Shown: positions 31,871 to 44,440, numbered from the stretch's first letter. The stretch is 64,000 nucleotides of DNA from Cervus elaphus (GCF_910594005.1 NC_057828.1:11730235-11794234); one strand, 5' to 3'. The notes: generated by a model not told the origin, from the letters alone. A program made the numbers and translations.

Positions 31871-34053
31871 ATCTGTTGTGACACATTTAGTAAGTGCACC
31901 AAGTGGAAGATAATTTAAAACCATTATTTTTGTCATTAAAACAATTCTGAAGTTCAATTTTAGAATGCCTATTTTTCAGATGCAAATCCGTAGCTGGGAT
32001 AAGTTAAATGATTTACTCCTGCAGTTAGTGATGGTCAGACATCTGTATGTGTCTCGGGTTACAGAATCTATTTGTGCTATTTTTCTGTAGTAAGTGTTCA
32101 CTGGGAGGTTGGAAGTTTATACAGTACACATTGCATAACCCTGTTAAGCAAGTCTGGAATTTTTTAATTAAACCTGGTTTGTGAGCAGTGCCAATATGTG
32201 GGGGATAGATAGATATTTATAGGAACAGATGAAATATTATTGTAATAATGACTAATTTAATATTAAAAAGTTGAAACTTTGTTTATGACTTCACATGCAT
32301 CATGAAATTTCATTAAAACATTAAGTAATCAATATTTAATGAAGAACCAAATGTATTACCCTAGGCATAGTCCAATAATTTTTTTCAGTAAAAATTAAAA
32401 TATTTAGTTATGAATGCATTTTGGAGATTACCAAGTTAATAACATTAACTTTACACAACTAACTGATTAACAGATTATTTCTGAAAAATGACAAAGGAAA
32501 ATGAAAACAAAACAAAAAGAAAAGAAAATACAAATGAAGTTAAAATCTTTTGGGCCATTAGTCAGGATCATTGGTCTCTATTAAGAATGCAGAGGTGAGA
32601 TTATGCCATTTAAATGTTTTTCCTCTTAACTCTTTGGATTATTTTCTTTGATCTCTCATTCTTATATGTGTGTACATGCATGTATTATTATCTATATGTG
32701 TATATTGTGAGTGGGTATGTGTCTAAACACCCTCCATTCTAAAATTGAGCAACTCTGTATCACATACAATATAATTTGCTATGTTGTTAAACTGGCTTTT
32801 GAAAAGTTTTTATTGTTGAATCTATCATTATTTCCTTTACCAGGCTTTCATAAACCTTCACTGAGTCAATTCTTAACTAAATATTCATCCTCAAATGCTG
32901 CAAGTTTTTTTCAAAATCTACTGAAAAGTTCACATGTTTTTGCAATATGCCTCACACCATCATGTTCCCTGTCTTAATGTATTTATAACAAATAATTTTT
33001 CCATTAGTTTTGTGATATTATAATTTGATTAATGCCTGGATTTCTGACTAATATAAGGAACAGTTAAGGTAGGGAGAATATCACCTTTTGGCCATCTTTT
33101 ATCACCCAATGCTCAAAATAATATCTGGAATATTGCATATGTTAATAAATATCTGTTAAGTGAAAAATATTTACTACTTCTAGTTTTATTGTTTATCTCT
33201 TCTTTCTTAAACTTTATAAAAAATTCTTATAGATTTTAGTAGGTTATTTTCAACTTAATTGCACAAATAAATATTATAATATTTTAAATAACACAAAATA
33301 TAGAGCTTTTTATTTGTCCATAAATCATGTTTGATAATATTTATGCTATATTTTATGTTTTGTTCTGGCTTTACTTTTCCAAAAAAGACATTCTAGTTCT
33401 ATAGCCTGTTCATCTGAAATTGACAACCAATATTATCATTCTAAGTTGAAATTTTCATAATGTAATAAGCTTTCGTTTTGGTGTCAGTTATGAAAAAATA
33501 TTTAGAAAATTTAAGTTCTTCAGTATACATATATACAAAGGGTGAAGAGTTACCAGGGTTTTCCAATTGATTTTAATTGGCTGAAATTTTATTTTAAGTT
33601 GTATTTAGTAATGTGGGAGTAATAACAACAGTATTATAGGTGACAGACTACTTTGATTTTTAAGGGTTTGATATTTCTTGGGCCACCTAACTTCTCTAAG
33701 ACAGCACTTTGGGTACCTTAGGATGATAACTACAAGTTAGTTTATTCCTTTATTTATTGTCATTCATATGGCTGTTGGATTTATGAATAGTGCTAATTTG
33801 CATATTCAACAAATATTTATTGGGCTTCTGCTATGCATGATGCTGACAGTTTCCTAGATTTGGTCTCATCAAAATTAAATTTTAGCAAGTACTGCAGGCA
33901 TCAGCTGACTAAACACACAATTAGATATTGGTTCACAATTGTTGCAAAAGAGAAATATATGTTCCTGTGAGATCATCAAATGAATAACTGCTGAATCTTA
34001 GAGGTTAGGAAAGATCTCCTTGATCATGGGACTATTGAGATAAGCAACTGAGT
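31871..34053. other. AT-rich stretch with small L2 remnant
   Basis: No gene recognised. 'attcaacaaatatttattgg' at about 33806 is the common L2 3' end motif. ORFs here are low-complexity. Confidence 0.5.
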
Positions 34054-34256
34054 GTGTGCATGCTCAGTTGTGTCTGACTCTGCAACCGCCTGGACTGTAG
34101 CCTGCTAGGCTCCTCTGTCCATGGAATTTTCCAGGCAAGAATACTGGAGTGGGTTGCCATTTCCTTCTCCAGGGCATCTTTCGAACTCAGGAATCCAACC
34201 CACATCTCCTGAATTGGCAAGCAGATTCTTTACTGCTGACCCACTAGGGAAGCCCT
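34054..34256 (-). mobile_element. Bov-tA SINE
   Basis: Antisense full-length Bov-tA ('gctcagttgtgtctgactct' to 'cccactagggaagccct'). Confidence 0.9.
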
Positions 34257-34369
34257 GAAGTTAATGATAGAAGTCCACTATCTGTTTTAATGATAGTTGA
34301 AACTCTGGATCCTAGAACAGTGTCTTGCTGTGAGCCAATAAAAAAGTGAATCTGAAATATGAGAGATTA

Positions 34370-34605
34370 TATTTATTTATTTTATTTAAAATTTTTCATC
34401 TAACAGTTTTAAGACATAATTCATATACTCTACAATTCACTCATTTAAATTGTACAATTGAGTGACTTTAGTGCATTTGCAGAATTGTGCAACTATCACC
34501 CCAAATGGTTTTAGAGTATTTTAATCATCCTCATCACAGACTTGGCACCCAATACATGTGCATTTCTCTCCACTCCATTCCCCTGATTTTGTTGTTTCTG
34601 CTTTT
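34370..34605 (-). mobile_element. Old L1 3' end
   Basis: 'agacataattcatatactct' followed by 'cattcaattgag'-like sequence and 'gaattgtgcaactatcaccc' is the conserved L1M 3' end, antisense. Adjoined by a SINE on its right. Confidence 0.65.
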
Positions 34606-34815
34606 TATTTGCAAAAGTCGTATCTGACTCTTTGAGACTCCCATGGATTGTATAGATTCCTCTGTCCATGGGATTTCCCAGCAAGAACACTGGAATGGGC
34701 TGCCATTTCCTCCTCCAAGGGGATCTTCCCATCACAGGGACTGAACCTGAGGTCTCCTGCATCTCTTTGCACTTGCAGGTAAATTCTTTACCACTGAGCT
34801 ACCAGGGAAGCCCTA
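34606..34815 (-). mobile_element. Bov-tA SINE
   Basis: Antisense Bov-tA, right end 'ccactgagctaccagggaag'. The ORFs that cross it on both strands are not genes. Confidence 0.87.
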
Positions 34816-35054
34816 AGGAACTAAGGAAAGTGTCCAAAGTGGAGCTGGGTGGATGTGAGGAGGGTGTTGTTCAAGAAAAGAGAAAAGCAGTATTTGCTAC
34901 ATGAAGATTCATGTTGGAACTAAGTGTGGGCATTGTAACAACAAGAGGGTGTTCAGACTATTGTTATAAAAATTGCAAAGATTTAGAGGATGCCAGCAGA
35001 AAAGCAAATGAAAGCTCGTATAGACTTCAAGGAAAGGAGAAACATGATGTCATT

Positions 35055-35240
35055 TGAATTTTCTCTTCTTTTTTATAATTTTATTTTTAAAATTATTTTT
35101 ATTCATTTATTGAAAAAAAAATCATGTTATTCAGCTGCATTGTGGCATGCAGGATCTTAGTTCTCTGATTGGGAGAACTGTGTTCCCTGCTTTGAAAAGT
35201 TAGAGTCTTAACCACTGGACTGCCAGAGAATTCCTGCATG
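35055..35240 (-). mobile_element. CHR-2-type SINE
   Basis: 'gtggcatgcaggatcttagt' followed by 'gagtcttaaccactggactg' and 'ccagagaattcctgc': antisense CHR-2 with its A/T tail on the left. Confidence 0.75.
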
Positions 35241-35371
35241 TGCATTTTCAAATGACACCTATGCATGGAATACGGATTAGAGGATGAAGACTGATAATGA
35301 GGCTACTTTGTTAGTCCAAGCAAAAGGCAATGCTAACCTTGTCAAGGTGATATAAACCAATCAATCCCAAA

Positions 35372-35668
35372 AGAAACCAACCCTGAATATTCATTGGAAG
35401 GTCTGATGCTGAAGCTGAAGCTCCAATACTTTGGCATTAGAGCTTATGTGAAAAGTTGACTCATTGGAAAAGATCCTGATGCTGGGAAAGACTGAAGGCA
35501 AAAGGCGAAGGGGGCAGCAGAGGGTGAGGTGGTTAGAAAGCATCACTGACTCAAGAGACATGAATCTCAGTGAACTCTGCAAAATAGTGGACAGGGGACC
35601 CTGGCATGCTGCAGTCCATGGAGTCGCAAAGAGTCAAGACACTACTTAGCAACTGAACAACAAACAAT
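35372..35668 (+). mobile_element. BovB 3' end fragment
   Basis: Sense BovB terminal 300 bases, from 'ccctgaatattcattggaag' to 'tagcaactgaacaacaaaca'. Confidence 0.88.
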
Positions 35669-35819
35669 GTGTCCACTGAAAGATCATGGGGAATTGTTGT
35701 GAAAAACATTATTTAAAGTGTATTGGTTATTAAATTGAATCAGAGGAAAAGCACAACATTATTCAAAGTTCTATTGCTTTCTAAACTCTATCAGAGAAAA
35801 AGTACAGGATTTAACCTCT

Positions 35820-36035
35820 AAAGTGAAAGTGAAATGAAAGTGAAAGTGTTAGTCACTCAGTCCTGTCCAACTCATGGACTGTAGCCTGCCAGGCTCCTCT
35901 GTTCATGGAATTCTCCAGGCAAGAATAGTAGAGTGGGTTTCCATGTCCTTCCCCAGGGATCTTACCAACCCAGGAATCGAACGTAGGTCTCTTGCTTTGC
36001 AGACAGATTCTTTACTGTTTGAGCTACCTGGAAAT
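35820..36035 (-). mobile_element. Bov-tA SINE with GTGAAA-rich lead
   Basis: Antisense Bov-tA preceded by short 'gtgaaa' repeats at its left end, a usual variant of the family tail. Confidence 0.87.
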
Positions 36036-36039
36036 GTAA

Positions 36040-37042
36040 CTAAGTCAAACATTTTCTAGGCTATTGTCATCTGTATTACATTAAAAACAAATGAAAAACT
36101 GATTTGTTTCTGTCGTGACATGGTTGAACTTTGATACTGAGTAAAGAATTCCCCAACTTATTTTACTTAAGAATAAAAATTGCGTTATAACAGCAATAAT
36201 ATATAATTATTATTATTAAAAATGAAGCCGTATGGCATAAGCACTAATCCTCTTCAGTTTTGCAATAATGTGGTTCTTGTTGCAGTGCACGTGGAGAAAG
36301 GAAGACTTCTGATATCTCTGATTTACTGAAACTCTTTTGAAATCCAAACTGCTGGATTAAGCTTGTTGAAAACCCATGGTGTCTGGGGAATCTGTGTGCT
36401 GTAGCGTGGAGACTGCGTGTCAGCTGTCTCAACCACAGTGAAAAGGAACACGAGCGTGACAAAAGTGGTCCTTGTTGATGTTTAAAAAGCCCCTGGGACT
36501 CCATGTCTACTCAAAATACCACACAATTCCCTCCCTGAGTAATTCGTTTCTAACATCAATGATTTTAGGAACCTAGGCAGTTTTTCAGTGTGATTTTTCC
36601 TAAAGTTCTAATTAGCCATATAATTAATGAAAGGTATTGAGAAAATATTTCAGCACTTAGAGAAATCAATATGTTTGCTTATAGAATGTTTTCTTTTTGT
36701 TTAATAGGAGTAAGTACTTTGCCATGTTAGTTGTTATTGATATCTTTTCCAGTGGCATATTTATTGTTAATCATTTTGATTTCCAACATTTAGAGTATTG
36801 GAAGACTGCTAAAACTTACGCTGATTATATTTCCCCTAATGTAAGGAATTCAAGATAAGCTCTTCAAAGCTATATCGAGTGCCATATGATCTGGTATATA
36901 TGATCACTGTAACAATCTTATCTATTTTGTTATAATTATAAAATGGAAATGCAATTAATTTACTTTCTCTAATCCTACAAATATATCCAACTCTCCTTCT
37001 GCTTATTCCAGCATGTCATGAAAACATTTTTACATTTTATTA
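36040..37042. other. Unassigned stretch containing an 86-codon minus ORF
   Basis: The minus-strand ORF at 36244-36504 lies in a locally less AT-rich island and is not in a repeat I recognise. Its protein is serine/arginine/leucine-rich without a domain I can name. The rest is AT-rich. I would not call it a gene without transcript support. Confidence 0.35.
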
Positions 37043-37412
37043 TGCCATTGTTTTATTGGGTTTGGCTGCTATAACCATGTACCATGGACTAGATGTCTTA
37101 TACAACAAATCTTTATTTCTCATTGTTTTGAAGCCTTCAAGTTCAAGATCAAGACACTAATTGAGTACATGTCTGGTGACGGCCAGCTTTCTGGTTCATA
37201 GACAACCATAATCTCACTGTTTCCACATGGTGGACAGGCAAGTGAGCTCTGTGGAGTATATTTTACAAGGGCACTCCTCTCATTCATGAGGATGCCAATC
37301 TCAGAACCTAATCACTTCCCAGAGGTCCCATTACTAAATATCATCACACTGGGGACTAGGTTTCAATGTATAAATTGGATTTGGTCACAAATATTCAATC
37401 AATAACAGCCAT
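37043..37412 (+). repeat. MaLR (MLT1-like) LTR remnant
   Basis: 'ggctgctataaccatgtacc' at the left, then 'tcattcatgaggatgccaat', 'aacctaatcacttcccagag' and 'catcacactggggactaggt' in order, as in MaLR-type LTRs; ends near 'caatcaataaca'. Diverged and internally shortened. Confidence 0.6.
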
Positions 37413-38441
37413 GATGTGAAAAACTTTCAGAAGCATTAAAAGAGATTGATATATTTAGAGCCATTTTCATATTAATTATAACTCAGTGGCTTGAGAATGA
37501 TGACAAGGCATTTTGGCAATTAATACAAGAAACACTTTCAACATTTTAAAACATACTTTCAACAAAACAGAAGAGATCTTTTAGAAGACTAAGTTGACAA
37601 AACATTGCATCATATATGTTTCTTCCGATTAGTACTGCAATATATATTCTGCTTAGAAAACACCCATCTATCTTGTCTTCATACAGCGGCATAAACTCTA
37701 TGAAATATTTAGGGGTAAATATGGGGAAAAAAAGATGTCCAAGACCTATACACTTAAAATTATAATACATTGCTAAGAGAAACTGGAGAGAAATAAATGA
37801 ATGGAGAGAGAACTGTGTTCATGGATTATAAGATTCAATACTGTCAAGTGCTTATGTTCCACTACGTAGAAATTGGTGCTATTTGTTGTTGCTTATGGTG
37901 TTGTTTTTTAAAAAGTGGTATGCTGATTCTAAAATTGTTATGAAGATGCAAATTTGGAAGAGTTATACTACCTGGATACAAGACTTTTCATAAAGCTATA
38001 GTAATCAAGATTAATGTGGTGGTGGTCTTAAAATAGATAAATATGTCAATGAAACAGAATAGAACACATAGAAGACATTTATAGAGTCACATATAGACAC
38101 ATATATATGTATGTATATGTAAGTATATTCAAATGATTTATGAGAAAGTTGCAAAGGAAATTTATTGAAGTATTATAGCCTTTTTAACAAGTGGAACTGG
38201 AACAATTGTTCAGCCACATGCAAACTAATGAACTTTGATCCCTACCATCCACCATATACAAAAAGTATATTTCAAAATGGGTTGTAGTCCTAAATATAAA
38301 GCCTAAGGCAATACAATTTTCAGAAAAGAAAAACGGAGAAAAAAAATGTGGCTTTGATTAGTCACTGATTTCTTAGATATAACAACAAAATAAAATAACA
38401 TGACCCACAAAATAACCCACTTTACCAAAGTCAGTGTTTCT

Positions 38442-38732
38442 TTTTTTCCCCCCATTTATTTTTATTAGTTGGAGGCTAATTACTTTACAATATTGTAGTG
38501 GTTTTTGCCACACATTGACATGAATCTACCATGGATTTACATGTATTCCCCATCCCGATCCCCCCTCCCGCCTCCCTCCCCATCCCATCCCTCTGGGTCT
38601 TCCCAGTACACCAGCCCTGAGCACTTGTCTCATGCATCCAACCTGGGCTGGTGATCTGCTTCACCCTTGATAATATACATGTTTCAATGCTGTTCTCTCA
38701 AAACATCCCACCCTCGCCTTCTCCCACAGAGT
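38442..38732 (-). mobile_element. Bovid-type L1 3' end inserted in old L1
   Basis: Antisense bovid L1 3' end: 'ggaggctaattactttacaa', 'tccctctgggtcttcccagt', 'catcccaccctcgccttctc'. A 17-20 bp duplication, 'ccaaagtcagtgtttct' (38425-38441) and 'ccaaaagtctcagtgtttct' (38733-38752), flanks it. Confidence 0.88.
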
Positions 38733-39253
38733 CCAAAAGTCTCAGTGTTTCTTGGATGGAAAAAGAAGCCACAAACTGGGAAAAACTATTTGCAAGTGAA
38801 GCTCCTGATGAAAGACATGGATTCAGAATATGTTATGAAATCTCAAAACTTAATAAGAGAACACAGAATCTAGTTTTAAAAATAAGCAAGCTATTTGAAA
38901 ACACACTTTAAGGAAGATATACTGGTGGCAAATAAAAATATGGAAAGATATTCAACATCAATTTATAATCACAAGATGCCACTACAAACCTGCTGGACTA
39001 GCCAAGAAGACTGATGTGCTGCTAACTGAAACTCTTGCACACATTTAGCAGAAATGTAAAATGGCATAATCACTTGAAAAGACAACCCAGTAGTTTCTAA
39101 AAACGTTAAACATTGATTTACCACATGATGCAGCTGTGTTTCTACCCAAAGGAAACAAAACCAAGACTTGTGCAAAAATGTTGATGGCAGCTTAGTTGTC
39201 ATAGACCAAAAAGGAAACAACCTAAATGTCCAACAAGTGAATAGACAGATGTC

Positions 39254-39370
39254 AGTACATCCACATACTGTAATGTTACTCAGCAAAGATGGTAGTACAT
39301 TCACATCTTGTAATGCTACTTAGCAAAGACTGTAGTACATCCACATATTGTAGTGCTACTTAGCAAAGTC
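39254..39370 (+). repeat. 40-bp tandem repeat, three copies
   Basis: Copies start at 39254, 39294 and 39334 with 'agtacatccacat' or 'agtacattcacat' and end 'agcaaag'. The unit derives from the L1 3' part, so this is a local expansion within the element. Confidence 0.85.
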
Positions 39371-39742
39371 AGTTTAGTTCAGTCATTCAGTCATGTCCAA
39401 CTCTTTGCAACCCCATGGACTGCAGCACGCCAGGCTTCCCTGTCCATCACCAATTCCCAGAGCTTACTCAAACTCATGTCCATCGAGTCAATGATGCCAT
39501 CCAACCATCTCATCCTCTGCTGTCCTCTTCTCCTCCCGCCTTCAATCTTTCCCAGCATCACGGTCTTTTCTAGTGAGTCAGTCTTCCGTATCAGGTGCCC
39601 CAAAGTATTGGAGCTTCAGCTTCAGCATCAGTCCTTTCAATGAATATTCAGGACGGACTTCCTTTAGGATTGACTGGTTTTATCTCCATGCAGTCCAAGG
39701 GACTCTCAAGAATCTTCCCTAACACTGCATTTCAAAAGCAAA
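39367..39742 (-). mobile_element. BovB 3' fragment inserted in L1
   Basis: Antisense BovB 3' end; 'agcaaagt' on both sides (39362-39369 and 39737-39744) suggests a short target duplication. Confidence 0.87.
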
Positions 39743-40035
39743 GTAATGAACTATTAATGTAAACAACATGGGTGGATCTCAAAATAATTGTGTCAAGTAA
39801 CAGAAGCTTAGTTTAAAATAAAACATACTGTGGAATTCATTTATATAAAATTCTAAATAATTCAAATTTACTTTTACTGACAGAAAGTAGTTCACTGGTT
39901 TCTAGGAATGGAACAGAATGAAGTTGGGAGGAAGGATTCATAAAAAGACAGAAAGGGAACTTTGAGGGTCTTGCATATTATTTTGATTGTAGTGACAAAA
40001 GTTACTAAGTTGTACACTTTAAACATAAGCAAATT

Positions 40036-40428
40036 TTGTTGTTATTTTTCAGTCACTAAGTCGTGTCTGAACTTTGCAAACCCATGGACTGCAGCACGCC
40101 AGGCTTCTCTGCCCTCCACTATCTCCTGGAGTTTGCTCAAATTCATGTCCATTGAGTCAGTGGTGCTATCTAACCATCTCATCCTCTGCCACCCCCTTCT
40201 CATTTTGCCTTCAATCTTTCCCAGCATTAGGGCCTTAGTCAATGAGTGGGCTCTTCAATTTAGGTTGCCAAAGTATTGGAGTTTCAGCTTTAGCATCAGT
40301 CTTTCCAGGGTTGATTTCCTTTAGGATTGACTGGTTTGGTCTTCCTGCAGTCCTAGGGACTCTCAAGAGTCCTCCAGCACGACAAGTGGAAAGCATCAAT
40401 TCTTCCATGCTCAGTTTTTATTATATGT
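40036..40428 (-). mobile_element. Second BovB 3' fragment in the same L1
   Basis: Antisense BovB 3' end from 'cagtcactaagtcgtgtctg' to 'tcaattcttccatgctcagt'. The L1 3' end resumes immediately after it. Confidence 0.87.
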
Positions 40429-40739
40429 CAAATACCTCAATAAAGATCTTATTAAAAAAAGAAGTCGCATGTTGCTAGTGGCTACTGAATTGCAGAGCAT
40501 ACCTCTAGACGTCTGACCTTCCTTTCAAATTCCACTCTCATCATCCTAGTGTATTTTTTCTTTTATGCAAACAGGAATTTATAGGGTCACCTTTTCTCTG
40601 CCTCCAGAAATACCTTCTCATATCACTGAACTTCCTAAAATAGTGACTCTGGAATGTCATTTCAATTGCCACAAATTTCAACAGTTCCTTTTGTTTACAG
40701 ATTCTTCTTATATGACTATCACAGCTACAAAAATTTTTG

Positions 40740-40870
40740 GCAACATTGTAATATCCTCACTTTATAGATGACAAAATTGAGGTGCAGAGAGACTGACCTG
40801 CCTTATGTTGCCCAGGAAATCAACAGGAAACACGTTTCTAGAATGCAAGTGTCTCAGCCCTTTTTTTGTT
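40740..40870 (+). repeat. MIR-type remnant
   Basis: 'cctcactttatagatgacaa' then 'attgaggtgcagagagactg': MIR core. Confidence 0.6.
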
Positions 40871-41282
40871 TTTCATTCTGTTTTCTTACTTTACCATAGT
40901 TTCCATAATATCCTCTTCTTGCTCCCCTCCAATTCCTCTGCAAACCTGGCTCTTTTGTACAGACTCAATTTTACTGATCCTTGCTCTCAAGCATTCAGCT
41001 CTGTCATTTGTGTTCCTCAGTGTCATTGTCAACTGTGGTTTTCACATGGTTGTCCTGATCAATTTTGTGGACACTCATTGCCTGTGTTACATCCCTTCTC
41101 CAAACTTTGTTGTCTTTTCTCTACATCTATTCCTTTTATTGTTTATCTTTTCATTCTGCAATTATGTCTTACTGGAGACTGCCAGGCATCATTACAGTCC
41201 AACAATAATTTGTTCTCCTGTAATGCTGGAATTGTAGTTTGGCCTTGAAAATGATAAGGATACTCTATGGAATGGCAAGTAG
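40871..41282. other. Unassigned stretch
   Basis: Two overlapping plus-strand ORFs (147 and 123 codons, in different frames) rich in Phe, Leu, Ser and Cys. They lack recognisable domains and the sequence has no exon-like features I can see. Probably chance ORFs in pyrimidine-rich DNA. Confidence 0.45.
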
Positions 41283-43262
41283 CTAAGTTCAGTCACTCAC
41301 TTGTGTCCAAATCTTTGCAACCCCACGGACTGCAGCACACCAGCCCTCCCTGTCCCTAACAACTCCCAGAGCTTGTTCAAACTCATGTCCATCAAGTCGG
41401 TGATGTCCTCCAACCATCTCATTCTCTGTCACTCCTTCTACTCCTTTCCCAGCATCAGGGTCTTTTCCAGTCTGTTCTTTGCATCAAGTGGCCAGAGTAT
41501 TGAAGCTTCAGCTTCAGCATCAGTCCTTCCAGTGGATATTCAGGACTGATTTCCTATAGGATTGACTGATCTCCTTGCAGTCCACAGGACTCTCGATAGT
41601 TTTCTACAACACCACAGTTCAAAAGCATCGATTTTTCAGCACTCAGCTTTCTTTGTAGTTCAAATCTCACATCCATATATGACTACTGGACAAACTATAG
41701 CCTTGACTAGACTGACTATTGTTGGCAAAGTAATGCCTCTGCTTTTTATATGCTGTCTAGGTTAACATAGCTTTTCATCCCAAGAACAAGTGTCTTTTAA
41801 TTTCATGGCTGCAGTCACCATCTACAGTGATTTCAGAGTCCAAAAAAGTAAAGTCTGCCACTGTTTCCTCTGTTTCCCCATCTATTTGCCATGAAGTGAT
41901 GGGACCAGATGCCATGATCTTAGTTTTCTGAATGTTGAGCTTTAGGCCAGCTTTTCCACTCTTCTCTTTCAATTTCATCAACAGGCTTTTCAGCTCTCCT
42001 TTGCTTTCTGCCATAAGGGTGGTATCATCTGCTTATCTAGGTTACTGATATTTCTCCCAGCAATACTGATTCCAGCTTGTACTTCATCCAGCCCAGCATT
42101 TTGTATGATGTACTCTGCATGTAAGTTAAATAAAAAAGGTGACAACATACAGCCTTGAGGTACTCCTTTCCCAATTTAGAAACAGTTCATTGTTCCATGT
42201 CTAGTTCTAACTGTTGCTTATTGATTTGCATACAGATTTCTTAGGTGGCAGATAAGGTGGTCTAGTATTCCCATCTCTTGAGGAATTTTCCAGTTTGTAA
42301 TGATCCACACTGTCAAAGGCTTTGGTGTAGTCAATAAAGCAGAAGTAGATGTTTTTCTGGAACTCTCTCACTTTTTCTATGATTCAACGGATGTTGGCAA
42401 TTTGATCCCTGATTCCTCTGCCTTTTCTAAGTCCAGCTTGAACATCTGGAAGATCTTGGTTCACATACTCTTGAAGCTTAGCTTGGAGAATCTTGCACAT
42501 TACTTTGCTAGCGTGTGAGATGCATGCAAATATGCAGTAGTTTGAACATTCTTTGGCATTGCCTTTCTTTGGGATTGGAATGAGAACTGACCTTTTCCAG
42601 TCCTGTGGCCATTGCTGAATTTTCCATATTTGCTGGCATATTGAGGGAAGCACTTTAACAGTATCATCTTTTAGGACTTGAAATAGCTTAGCTGGAATTG
42701 CATCACTTCCACTAGCTTTGTTCATAGTGATGCTTCCTTAGGTTCACCTGACCTCAGACTCCAGGATGTCTGGCTCTTGGTGAGTGATCACACCATCGAT
42801 CGGGGTTATCTGGGTCATGAATATGTTTTTTGTATAGTTCTTCTGTGTATTCTTGCCACCTCTTCTTAATATCTTCTGTTTCTGTTAGGTCCATACTGTT
42901 TCTGTCCTTTATTGTGCCTATCTTTGCATGAAATGTTCCCTTGGTAACTCTAATTTTTGTGAAGATATCTCTAGTCTTTCCCATTCTGTTGTTTTCCTCT
43001 ATTTATTTGCATTGATCGCTGAGGAAGGCTTTCTTATCTCTCCTTGCTATTCTTTGGAACTCTGCATTCAAATGGGTATATCTTTCCTTTTCTCCTTCAT
43101 CTTTAGCTTCTCTTCTTTTCACAGCTATATGTAAGGCCTCCTCGACAACCATTTTGCCTTTTTGCATTTCTTTTTCTTGGGGATGGTCTTGATCACTGCC
43201 TTCTATACAATGTCACAAACCTCCATCCACAGTTCTTCAGGCAGTCTGTCTATCAGATATGG
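41283..43262 (-). mobile_element. BovB LINE, 3' two-thirds
   Basis: Nearly 2 kb of antisense BovB, 3' end on the left. Minus frames 42384-42725 (RT N-terminal region, with SGSDAIPAKLFQVLKD and LRKGRGIRDQIANIR) and 42754-42984 (linker upstream of RT) carry the coding region; 41775-42014 carries the region after RT. Stops and frameshifts between the pieces mean it is dead. Confidence 0.92.
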
Positions 43263-43324
43263 AATGGAATGACAAAGTAATCTGTAAAATATCCTTGTTC
43301 CTTAAAAGAAACATGAAACATAGC

Positions 43325-43615
43325 AGTCTGCTTATTTAAAATATTCTGTTTCAAGAGAACAGCATCAAAACATGTATATTATCTAGGGTGAAACAGATCA
43401 CCAGCCCAGGTTGGATGCATGAGACAAGTGCTCGGGCCTGGTGCACTGGGAAGACCCAGAGGGATTGGGTAAAGAGGGAGGTGGGAGGGGGGAGCGGGAT
43501 GGGGAATACATGTAAATCCATGGCTAATTCATGTCAATGTATGACAAAAACCACTACAATATTGTAAAGTAATTAGCCTCCAAGTAATAAAAATAAATGA
43601 AAAAAAAAAAGAAAA
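43325..43615 (+). mobile_element. Bovid-type L1 3' end
   Basis: Sense bovid L1 3' terminus: 'gaaacagatcaccagcccag', a G-rich stretch, then 'gtaaagtaattagcctccaa' and a poly-A tail at about 43595-43615. Reverse complement of the insertion at 38442-38732. Confidence 0.88.
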
Positions 43616-43689
43616 AAATTTCTTTTTCCCCTCATAATGATAGCTTTATGGTGAATAATGTCGGATTTGAGATCTCTGAAGAAGATGAT

Positions 43690-44440
43690 TTAGCTTCGGG
43701 GCCAGGGACATGGTTTCAGACACTCACAACTTCGTGTGGCAGAAGTTTTATTGCAGTGAAAAAGGCACAGAGAAAGCTTCTGACACAGACAGGAGAACAG
43801 GGATACAGAGTGTCCCCTCACTAGTCTTAGCAAGTGGCCTACATGATATTTCAATTGGTTATTACAGTAAATCAAAAGAATGTCTCAAGGCTGTAAAGGT
43901 CTTACCAGACTCACTGCCACAATATGCATTTTAAGATAACAGGATTAGTCAGAAGGTTCTCAAGAAGGAGAAACATGTCCTCAATTGTTTTTATATAATC
44001 ATTGATACAAAGTTTAAGAAAAAACATACACTTGAGCAAGACGAGTTGATTTGTTGTGTAATCTCTGGGCTTAAAGAAAGAGAGAGGAAAAAAAAAAACC
44101 TTTATGTGGCTAAAAGGAAAGAATATATAGGGGGAAAATGTTCAAATGTTTGTCCTTTTCTCCTCCATGGGGGCCCCAGACCCCTTCCTTCTTGAGGGCC
44201 TTGGACTCCTTACGAACCTAGTTAAGAATTAACTCTTTCAGTAAGACACTGTTTTATAGGCCATTTGTTTTACACTGTCTTAGTTTATTAAATTAATACA
44301 AGATCTAGAATCCTTCTCCCAGTGGACTTGACTGTTCTCTGCCTGAATCTAGGCATTAAGAAGTCTGAAAGTGTACTAATAACCCCATTTTCTCCAGTAA
44401 GTGAAGCTGGAAATCAGACTTGCTGCCCTAAACTTGAAGA
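43690..44440 (-). repeat. Possible class I LTR, antisense, boundaries unknown
   Basis: On the minus strand an AATAAA signal (around 43745) is followed by a C-rich U5-like end ('cttctgccacacgaagttgt', 'ccatgtccctggccccgaag'). I could not find matching TG/CA ends or a target duplication, and the right limit is a guess. Confidence 0.4.

Larger units (their letters stand above)
37670..40462 (+). mobile_element. Old L1 LINE, ORF2 end through 3' end, with three insertions
   Basis: Sense L1: 'gacctatacacttaaaatta' (37743), 'aagctatagtaatcaagatt' (37995), 'gccacatgcaaactaatgaa' (38213), and the 3' end 'acctcaataaagatctta' (40434). Interrupted at 38442-38732, 39367-39742 and 40036-40428 by younger elements. 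Contains a 40-bp tandem triplication at 39254-39370. All frames are broken. Confidence 0.8.

Noticed and set aside
39254..39370. Direct repeats as a CRISPR array
   Set aside because: The units are adjacent without spacers and derive from L1, in a vertebrate genome.
40805..41248. 147-codon ORF as a secreted or membrane protein
   Set aside because: Composition reflects pyrimidine-rich DNA; an overlapping 123-codon ORF in another frame has the same character, and no domain is visible.
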